9,097 nucleotides of DNA. Origin: Actinomycetales bacterium (GTDB lineage Bacteria; Actinomycetota; Actinomycetes; Actinomycetales; Cellulomonadaceae). The stretch spans positions 1 through 9,097 of the forward strand of contig JAAYZM010000029.1 of the NCBI GenBank assembly GCA_012514835.1, in the 5' to 3' direction. Under the pieces are notes generated by a model. That model did not search any database and was not told the origin of the DNA. It was given only the letters and a program-made list of their open reading frames with translations. Below, piece by piece: positions 4,573 through 9,097 of this stretch (positions are counted from its first letter, which is position 1; each line of letters opens with the position of its first letter). A program made the position numbers and the translations under genes.

Positions 4573-5313
4573 GTGCCTGAGCCCGCTGAGCCTGACGTCG
4601 ACGAGACCCCGGCGGCCCCGCGCCGCCGGGGTGCTCTGTCCGCGCTCAAGGAGACCGCCGTCATCGTCGTGACGGCGCTCGCGCTGTCCTTCCTCATCAA
4701 GACCTTCCTGGTCCAGCCGTTCTTCATCCCGAGCGAGTCCATGTCGGACACGCTCCTCGTGGGTGACCGCGTGCTCGTGACGAAGTTCGCGCCCGGCCCG
4801 CTCGACGTGCACCGCGGCGACGTGGTCGTGTTCAAGGACCCGGGCGGCTGGCTCGGTCCGGCCGTCAAGCGGCCCTCGAACCCCGTCTCGGACTTCTTGC
4901 ACAACGTCGGCGTGTTCGTGGGCCTAGTTCCCTCGGACGCCGGAGAGCACCTCATCAAGCGCGTCATCGGCGTCGAGGGCGACGTCGTGGAGTGCTGTGA
5001 CGACGAGGGGCGCCTGATCGTCAACGGGGTTGCGATCGACGAGCCCTACCTCGCCGAGGGCGCGATCCCGAGCGAGCTCGACTTCACGGCCACGGTGCCC
5101 GCGAACAGCCTGTGGGTCATGGGCGACAACCGCCAGCACTCGGAGGACTCGCGCTTCCACACGGGCAACCCCGGAGGCGGCTCGGTCCCCGTGGCGAACG
5201 TCGTGGGTGTCGCGTTCGTCAAGATCTGGCCCGTGACGCGGTGGTCCGCGATGCGCAACCCCGGCGCCACGTTCGCCGAGGTCCCCGAACCGACGGGTGC
5301 CACGGAGGACTGA
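4573..5313 (+). CDS. lepB: Type I signal peptidase (LepB)
   Basis: This 246-residue membrane protease removes signal peptides from Sec- and Tat-exported proteins. After an acidic, Pro-rich cytoplasmic N-terminus and RRR (17-19), there is one transmembrane segment at about residues 27-47. The Ser-Lys dyad is clear: S56 in IPSESMSDTL and K129 in HLIKRVIGVEGD. Further family boxes are GDRVLVTKF (64-72), RGDVVVFKDP (81-90), the MGDNRQHSEDSR box (183-194), and VGVAFVKIWPVTRW (211-224) near the end. The insert around residues 91-123, between the RGDVVVF box and the catalytic lysine, is typical of actinobacterial enzymes. The GTG start at 4573 has GGAG 9 nt upstream. The stop overlaps the rnhB ATG by one base. 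L19, LepB and RNase HII in this order is a widely conserved arrangement. Confidence 0.96.
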   Translation: MPEPAEPDVDETPAAPRRRGALSALKETAVIVVTALALSFLIKTFLVQPFFIPSESMSDTLLVGDRVLVTKFAPGPLDVHRGDVVVFKDPGGWLGPAVKRPSNPVSDFLHNVGVFVGLVPSDAGEHLIKRVIGVEGDVVECCDDEGRLIVNGVAIDEPYLAEGAIPSELDFTATVPANSLWVMGDNRQHSEDSRFHTGNPGGGSVPVANVVGVAFVKIWPVTRWSAMRNPGATFAEVPEPTGATED

Positions 5314-5987
5314 TGGCCTCCGTCCGGCCCAGCCTGCGGCTCGAACGTTCGCTCTTGCGCGAGGGCGCCCGCGTGCTCGCGGGGATGGACGAGGTGGGGC
5401 GCGGGGCGCTCGCCGGTCCCGTGAGCGTGGGCGTCGTCGCGGTCGACCTCGCCACGCGCTCGGGCCCGCGCGGGGTGGCGGACTCCAAGCTGCTCACCGC
5501 GAACGCCCGCACGGCGCTGCTCCCGGCCCTGCGTGCGTGGGGGCTCGCGCGCGCCGTCGGGCATGCCAGCCCCGCCGAGATCGACGAGCTCGGCATCGTG
5601 GGCGCGCTGCGGCTCGCGGGCCAGCGGGCCCTGACCGCCGTCGCGGTGCAGGTCGGGCCGGTCGACGTGGTGGTGCTCGACGGCACGCACGACTGGCTCT
5701 CCGCCCCCGACCCGGACCTCTTCACGCTCACCGAGGAGGTCGCCCCGACCGCCCGCGTGGTGACGCAGGCCAAGGCGGACCGCTCGTGCGCCTCCGTCGC
5801 GGCCGCGAGCGTCCTGGCCAAGTGCGAGCGGGACGACCTCATGGTGACGCTGCACGGCGAGCACCCGCAGTACTCGTGGTCCTCCAACAAGGGCTACGGC
5901 GCGCCCGAGCACCTCGCCGCGCTCGCCGCGCACGGGCCCACGCCGCACCACCGGACGTCGTGGCGACTGCCCGGCGTGATGGGATGA
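5313..5987 (+). CDS. rnhB: Ribonuclease HII
   Basis: This 224-residue type 2 RNase H cleaves the RNA strand of RNA/DNA hybrids and starts removal of single ribonucleotides misincorporated in DNA. The active-site acidic residues are present: D26 and E27 in GMDEVGRGALAGPV, D123 in VLDGTHDW, and D156 in KADRSCASVAAAS, corresponding to the KGD aspartate of E. coli. The ASVLAKCERD segment (165-174) and SNKGYGAPEHLAAL (191-204) are also family hallmarks. KAD in place of the usual KGD and the Cys residues nearby are minor variations. The ATG overlaps the lepB TGA (TGATG), with GGAGG at 5304-5308 close upstream. The open frame extends upstream of this point, but only within lepB. DUF2469 follows after 7 nt. 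Confidence 0.95.
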   Translation: MASVRPSLRLERSLLREGARVLAGMDEVGRGALAGPVSVGVVAVDLATRSGPRGVADSKLLTANARTALLPALRAWGLARAVGHASPAEIDELGIVGALRLAGQRALTAVAVQVGPVDVVVLDGTHDWLSAPDPDLFTLTEEVAPTARVVTQAKADRSCASVAAASVLAKCERDDLMVTLHGEHPQYSWSSNKGYGAPEHLAALAAHGPTPHHRTSWRLPGVMG

Positions 5988-5994
5988 TGGGTCC

Positions 5995-6318
5995 ATGAGT
6001 GCGGAGGACCTCGAGAACTACGAGACGGAGATGGAGCTCGCGCTGTACCGCGAGTACCGCGACGTCGTGGGCCTGTTCAGCTACGTGGTGGAGACCGAGC
6101 GCCGGTTCTACCTCGCGAACAACGTCGACCTGCAGGTGCGCTCCGCCGCGGGCGAGGTCTACTTCGAGCTCACGCTCTCGGACGCGTGGGTGTGGGACGT
6201 GTACCGCTCGGCACGGTTCGTGAAGAACGTGCGCGTCGTGACGTTCAAGGACGTCAACGTCGAGGAGCTCGCGAAGGCCGAGCTCGACCTGGGCGGGCAG
6301 GCCGGCTTCCGCTCCTGA
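5995..6318 (+). CDS. DUF2469 family protein (actinobacterial conserved, unknown function)
   Basis: This small acidic protein of 107 residues begins MSAEDLENYETEMELALYRE and contains EYRDVVGLFSYVVETERRFYLANNVDL (about 20-46), then YFELTLSDAWVWDVYR (56-71), ending in a FRS tail. These are the hallmarks of DUF2469, found almost only in actinobacteria and nearly always next to rnhB. No catalytic motif, signal peptide or membrane segment is visible; the alternating aromatic and acidic segments suggest a small alpha/beta fold. Spacing of 7 nt from rnhB implies cotranscription. A role in nucleic-acid metabolism is suggested only by the neighbours. The upstream Shine-Dalgarno is weak (GATGG), so translation may depend on coupling to rnhB. 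Confidence 0.92.
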   Translation: MSAEDLENYETEMELALYREYRDVVGLFSYVVETERRFYLANNVDLQVRSAAGEVYFELTLSDAWVWDVYRSARFVKNVRVVTFKDVNVEELAKAELDLGGQAGFRS

Positions 6319-6331
6319 CCGTGTGATCAGG
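6314..6331. terminator. Weak inverted repeat at the convergent gene ends
   Basis: CCTGA (6314-6318) and TCAGG (6327-6331) form a 5-bp stem with an 8-nt loop exactly spanning both stop codons of the convergent DUF2469 and methyltransferase genes, which lie only 8 nt apart. It could act in both directions, but it is short and lacks T-tracts, so it may be chance. No better terminator is visible here. Confidence 0.2.
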
Positions 6332-6935
6332 CGTCGCGCGAGAGCACCGCGACGACGAACTCGGTCTGCGGGCTGAAGGGGCGCAGGTCCCACGACGAGT
6401 ACACCGAGTCGAGCCGCAGCGCGGCGTCCTCGACGTCGGCGAAGAACTTCTCGAAGGCATAGCCGCGCCCCGCCCCGAACCCGATCACGGTGCGTCCCTG
6501 GGGTCGGCTGTGCGCCGCGAGGCGGCGCAGCACCTCGATCTCGGTGCCGGGGGCGAGGAACGGCATGACGTTGCCCGCGCACACCACGAGGTCGAAAGGC
6601 TCGGGGTGCCCGACGGCGGCCAGGTCGAGCTCGGCCAGGTCACCGACCAACCACGTGGGTCCCGGGTAGTCCTCCTGAGCAGCGGCGATCAGCACGGGGT
6701 CGACGTCGACCCCCACCACCTCGTGACCGAGCGGAGCGAGCCGTCCGCCCACCCGGCCCGAGCCGCAGCCCGCGTCGAGGATCCGTGCGCCCCGAGGTGC
6801 CATGGCGTCGATCAGGCGTGCCTCTCCGGCGAGGTCCTTGCCCTCGGCGGTCATCGTGCGGAACCGCTCGACGAACCAGTGCGAGTGCTGCGGGTCGGCC
6901 TGGGTCTTGGACTCCCAGCGGGTCGGTCGGCGCAT
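6327..6935 (-). CDS. Class I SAM-dependent methyltransferase, substrate unknown
   Basis: This 202-residue protein has a Rossmann-type methyltransferase core: motif I ILDAGCGSGRVGGRLA (52-67; D54, G56, G58, G60), the acidic end of strand 2 in VVGVDVDP (D77), a motif with D99 (WLVGDLAEL), and PEPFDLVVCAGNVMPFL (111-127) as the motif IV region. Preceding it is a conserved-looking N-terminus, QHSHWFVERFRTMTAEGKDLAGEARLIDAM, recalled from actinobacterial small-molecule methyltransferases of this type. The start at 6935 is chosen because the protein from there looks like a complete family member; the open frame reaches back to 7076, but those residues are Arg/Pro/Gly-rich and unlike coding sequence of the family. 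A ribosome-binding site is poor. The gene points against its neighbours, converging with DUF2469 and diverging from yraN, so it is a separate transcription unit. Substrate cannot be assigned. Confidence 0.88.
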   Translation of the reverse strand: MRRPTRWESKTQADPQHSHWFVERFRTMTAEGKDLAGEARLIDAMAPRGARILDAGCGSGRVGGRLAPLGHEVVGVDVDPVLIAAAQEDYPGPTWLVGDLAELDLAAVGHPEPFDLVVCAGNVMPFLAPGTEIEVLRRLAAHSRPQGRTVIGFGAGRGYAFEKFFADVEDAALRLDSVYSSWDLRPFSPQTEFVVAVLSRDA

Positions 6936-7013
6936 GGCTCGACGGTACCCCCGCCGTGGTTGGTGACCTGCCGCGGACTGACGGCGCACGGTGTTCCACA
7001 GGTGGGCAGGCGT

Positions 7014-7040
7014 CCCCGGCGGGCGCCCGCCGTCCCGGGG
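7014..7040. other. Perfect 16-nt palindrome with outer C/G runs upstream of yraN
   Basis: CGGCGGGCGCCCGCCG (7017-7032) is its own reverse complement, and CCCC (7014-7017) can alternatively pair with GGGG (7037-7040). It lies in the 130-nt divergent gap between the methyltransferase and yraN, 33 nt before the yraN GTG. It could be a regulator-binding site or a stem in a leader transcript; GC-rich palindromes also arise easily in such genomes. No clear promoter was found in this gap. Confidence 0.35.
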
Positions 7041-7065
7041 CAGCATGCGGCGCGGAGGTGGTCGC

Positions 7066-7422
7066 GTGCGCGCCAAGGATGCGGTGGGGAAGTACGGCGA
7101 GGAGCTCGCCGTGCGTCACCTGGAGGACAAGGGCTGGCGGATCGTCGAGCGGAACTGGCGCGGCGAGGCCGGTGAGGTCGACGTCGTCGCGATGGACGGG
7201 AGCACGCTCGTGGTGGTCGAGGTCAAGACCCGCAGCGGGACCCGGTTCGGCTACCCGGCCGAGGCGGTGACGCTCACGAAGCTCACGCGCTTGCGCCGGC
7301 TCGCGGGGCAGTGGCTCACCGAGCACGACGCGCGGGTGGCGGCAGTGCGGATCGACGTGGTCGCGATCGTGCTGCCGCGCCAGGGTGCGGCGCAGGTCGA
7401 GCACCTCGTGGGGGTGGTCTAG
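7066..7422 (+). CDS. yraN: YraN family (UPF0102) endonuclease-like protein
   Basis: This 118-residue protein has the restriction-endonuclease-like fold of the YraN/UPF0102 family. Residues 6-12 (AVGKYGE) and 29-40 (RNWRGEAGEVDV) precede the PD-(D/E)XK-type set GEVD (D39) and VVVEVKTR (E52, K54), then AEAVTLTKLTRLRRLAGQWL (residues 65-84). Its role is unclear; a nuclease acting on branched or damaged DNA has been proposed for the family. GTG 7066 is preferred because GGAGGTG (7054-7060) lies 5 nt upstream and homologues start RAKDAVG; upstream in-frame ATGs at 6991 and 7045 lack ribosome-binding sites and would add Arg/Gly-rich residues. It abuts comM directly (TAG then ATG, no gap) and belongs to the yraN-comM-dprA operon that is common in actinobacteria. 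Confidence 0.94.
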   Translation: MRAKDAVGKYGEELAVRHLEDKGWRIVERNWRGEAGEVDVVAMDGSTLVVVEVKTRSGTRFGYPAEAVTLTKLTRLRRLAGQWLTEHDARVAAVRIDVVAIVLPRQGAAQVEHLVGVV

Positions 7423-8955
7423 ATGGGGCTCGGTCGCACCCGGGCCGTCGCGCTCGTCGGCCTGACGGGCTTCGTGGTCGAGGTCGAGGCGTACCTCGCG
7501 GCGTCCGTCCCGGGCTTCACGCTCGTGGGGCTGCCGGACGCCTCGCTCTCCGAGTCGCGGGACCGCGTGCGGGCCGCGCTCACGTCGAGCGGGCTCTCGC
7601 TCCCGCCGCGCAAGATCACCGTGAACCTCTCGCCCGCGTCGCTGCCCAAGACCGGCGCCGGGTACGACCTCGCGATCGCGGTCGCACTTCTCGCGGGAGC
7701 GGGCACGCTCGAACGCTCGCCGGAGGGGGTGGTGCACCTCGGGGAACTCGGGCTCGACGGTCGCCTTCGCCCCGTGCACGGGGTCCTGCCCGCCGTGAAG
7801 GCCGGTGTCGAGGCGGGGTTCGAACGCTTCCTGGTCCCCTCGGCGAACGTCGAGGAAGCGCGGCTCGTGCCGGGGGCGACGGTACGCGGGGCGGACTCGC
7901 TCGCCCAGGTCGCCTACCTGTACGGCGCGGACATCCCCGAGCCGCCCGAGGTCGAGCCCGTGCCGCTCGTGGTGCGCGGTTTCGAGCGGACGGCACCGGG
8001 TGACCTCGAGGACGTCGTGGGCCAGGCCGAGGCGCGCGAGGCGCTCGAGGTCGCCGCGGCCGGGGGGCACCACCTGTACCTCGTGGGCCCGCCCGGCACG
8101 GGCAAGACCATGCTCGCGTCGCGGCTCCCGAGCATCCTCCCGGACCTCGGTGAGCGCGCCGCGGTCGAGGTGACGGCCGTGCACTCCCTCGCGGGGAGCT
8201 TCGACCCGGCGGAAGGGCTGCTGCGACGGCCGCCCTTCGAGGACCCGCACCACACCGCGACGGCCGCGGCGGTCGTGGGTGGTGGTTCGGGCGTGCCGCG
8301 TCCCGGTGCGGCGTCACGCGCGCACCGCGGTGTGCTGTTCCTCGACGAGGCGCCCGAGTTCGCGCCCAAGGTGCTCGAGACCCTGCGCCAGCCGCTCGAG
8401 CACGGGGAGCTCGTGCTCCACCGGGCTGCGGGGACGGCCCGCTACCCGGCGCGTTTCCAGCTCGTCCTCGCGGCGAACCCGTGCCCGTGCGGGCTCGCGA
8501 GCGGTCGCGGCGAAGGCTGCACGTGCCCCCCGTCGCGGGTCCTGCGCTACCGGACCAAGCTCTCCGGTCCGCTCATGGACCGAGTGGACCTGCAGATCGA
8601 GGTGGGACCCGTCTCGCGGGCCGAGCTCGCGGTGTCGACGCCTCCCGAGACGAGCGCCGCCGTGGCCGCCCGGGTGCTCGCCGCCCGCGAGGTGGCCGCC
8701 GAGCGCTACGCGGGCACGGGGTGGTCCACGAACGCCGAGGTCCCGGGGCGCTGGCTGCGGGACGCGTTGCGCGGCGAGCGCGGTGTGCTCGCGCCGCTCG
8801 AGCTCGCGACGAGCCGCAACGTCCTCACGATGCGGGGGGCGGACCGTGTGCTGCGCGTCGCGTGGACGCTCGCCGACCTCGACGGCAGACCCGCGCCGGG
8901 CGCACACGACGTGGGCCGAGCGATGGCCATGCGTTCGCCCGAGGTGGCGCGATGA
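7423..8955 (+). CDS. comM: ComM-type AAA+ ATPase (Mg-chelatase-like, YifB family)
   Basis: This 510-residue AAA+ protein has an N-terminal Lon-protease-like (ChlI) domain at about 1-170, with GFTLVGLPDASLSESRDRVR and KITVNLSPASLPKTGAGYDLAIA typical of it. A central ATPase domain carries Walker A GPPGTGKT (222-229), Walker B VLFLDEAPEF (304-313), and R387 in GPLMDRVDLQIEV as probable arginine finger. A four-Cys cluster (C354, C356, C366, C368 in NPCPCG... CTC) is a probable zinc site, and the C-terminal Mg-chelatase lid domain holds NVLTMRGADRVLRVAWTLADL (466-486). In proteobacteria ComM is a hexameric helicase promoting branch migration of transformation recombinants; in actinobacteria it is usually called Mg-chelatase or YifB. 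Its tight linkage to yraN and dprA fits a DNA-processing role. Its stop overlaps the dprA start by 4 nt (ATGA). Confidence 0.95.
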   Translation: MGLGRTRAVALVGLTGFVVEVEAYLAASVPGFTLVGLPDASLSESRDRVRAALTSSGLSLPPRKITVNLSPASLPKTGAGYDLAIAVALLAGAGTLERSPEGVVHLGELGLDGRLRPVHGVLPAVKAGVEAGFERFLVPSANVEEARLVPGATVRGADSLAQVAYLYGADIPEPPEVEPVPLVVRGFERTAPGDLEDVVGQAEAREALEVAAAGGHHLYLVGPPGTGKTMLASRLPSILPDLGERAAVEVTAVHSLAGSFDPAEGLLRRPPFEDPHHTATAAAVVGGGSGVPRPGAASRAHRGVLFLDEAPEFAPKVLETLRQPLEHGELVLHRAAGTARYPARFQLVLAANPCPCGLASGRGEGCTCPPSRVLRYRTKLSGPLMDRVDLQIEVGPVSRAELAVSTPPETSAAVAARVLAAREVAAERYAGTGWSTNAEVPGRWLRDALRGERGVLAPLELATSRNVLTMRGADRVLRVAWTLADLDGRPAPGAHDVGRAMAMRSPEVAR

Positions 8956-9097
8956 GCGCCGTGGACGAGGTGCTGGCCCACGAGCGCCTCGCACGCGCCG
9001 CCTGGACGCTCCTGACCGAGCCCGGGGACGAGACGGCGGGGGCGCTCCGTGCGGCCCTCGGTGCCTCGCGAGCCCTCGACTGGGCACGCCGGGCAGC
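8952..9097 (+). CDS. dprA: DNA-processing protein DprA, N-terminal 48 codons (3' end outside window)
   Basis: The frame starts at ATG 8952 overlapping the comM TGA (ATGA) and runs open to the end of the window. Its product begins MSAVDEVLAHERLARAAWTL and continues LTEPGDETAGALRAAL, which matches the helical N-terminal region of actinobacterial DprA (Smf), where residues like ERLARAAWxxLxEPGD are common. DprA loads RecA on incoming single-stranded DNA; the Rossmann-like DNA-binding domain lies beyond the window. GAGGTGG (8941-8947) is 4 nt upstream. Identification rests on this N-terminus plus the yraN-comM-dprA order. Confidence 0.85.
   Translation, partial: MSAVDEVLAHERLARAAWTLLTEPGDETAGALRAALGASRALDWARRA

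Noticed and set aside
6990..6998. TGTTCCACA resembling a DnaA box near the methyltransferase-yraN gap
   Set aside because: It matches only 7 of 9 positions, is a single copy with no cluster or AT-rich region, and lies away from any replication gene.
6991..7065. Upstream ATG 6991 or 7045 as yraN start
   Set aside because: No ribosome-binding site for either and the added residues are low-complexity; GTG 7066 has GGAGGTG at ideal spacing.
6640..8253. Very long minus-strand open frame (about 537 codons) opposite yraN and comM
   Set aside because: It is a shadow of comM and yraN and runs through the methyltransferase in another frame; composition is Arg/Pro/Asp repetitive and no motif is recognisable.
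1..9097. Search for mobile elements, CRISPR, defence systems, tRNA or rRNA genes
   Set aside because: No repeat arrays, transposase-like proteins, cloverleaf-like segments or rRNA motifs were seen; the whole window is accounted for by housekeeping genes and short regulatory gaps.

Overview
The window looks like a chromosomal housekeeping region of a high-GC actinobacterium, most likely Micrococcales near Cellulomonas/Oerskovia. This rests on the very strong G/C bias at third codon positions, frequent GTG starts, actinobacterial features such as a long Ala/Lys/Glu-rich tail on ribosomal protein S16 and the DUF2469 gene, and the gene order ffh - amidohydrolase - rpsP - khpA - rimM - trmD - rplS - lepB - rnhB - DUF2469 - yraN - comM - dprA. 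The genus is inferred from memory of gene order and protein style, not from a search.

Layout. Positions 1-1706 hold the 3' end of ffh (SRP54) and a metal-dependent amidohydrolase whose start overlaps the ffh stop by one base. A promoter (about 1719-1748) and a structured leader (about 1755-1875) precede rpsP and khpA. A perfect 17-bp hairpin (2612-2651) separates khpA from rimM-trmD. A second promoter (about 4020-4050) and an elaborate structured leader (about 4056-4192) precede rplS, followed by lepB, rnhB and DUF2469 (to 6318). A class I methyltransferase gene lies on the minus strand (6327-6935). Diverging from it are yraN, comM and the first 48 codons of dprA (7066-9097, running off the window).

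How the genes fit together. Ffh and LepB act at the two ends of protein export (targeting and signal-peptide removal). S16, L19, RimM (30S/S16 maturation), TrmD (tRNA m1G37) and KhpA (RNA-binding) form the classic ribosome-biogenesis cluster. RNase HII, YraN, ComM and DprA are nucleic-acid maintenance or DNA-uptake-related proteins that commonly sit just downstream in actinobacteria. Many genes are coupled by one- or four-base stop/start overlaps.

There is no mobile element, CRISPR array, phage or defence cassette here. The most interesting content is non-coding. The rplS leader can form a long hairpin whose apical loop is perfectly complementary over 9 nt to the segment just before the Shine-Dalgarno, plus a mutually exclusive 9-bp alternative stem. 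The rpsP leader has its own perfect 8-bp closing stem, an internal hairpin and a possible Shine-Dalgarno-sequestering pairing. Both transcripts appear to start from near-identical core promoter sequences. These leaders look like ribosomal-protein autoregulatory or growth-control RNAs. The structures were found by eye and no covariation has been tested.
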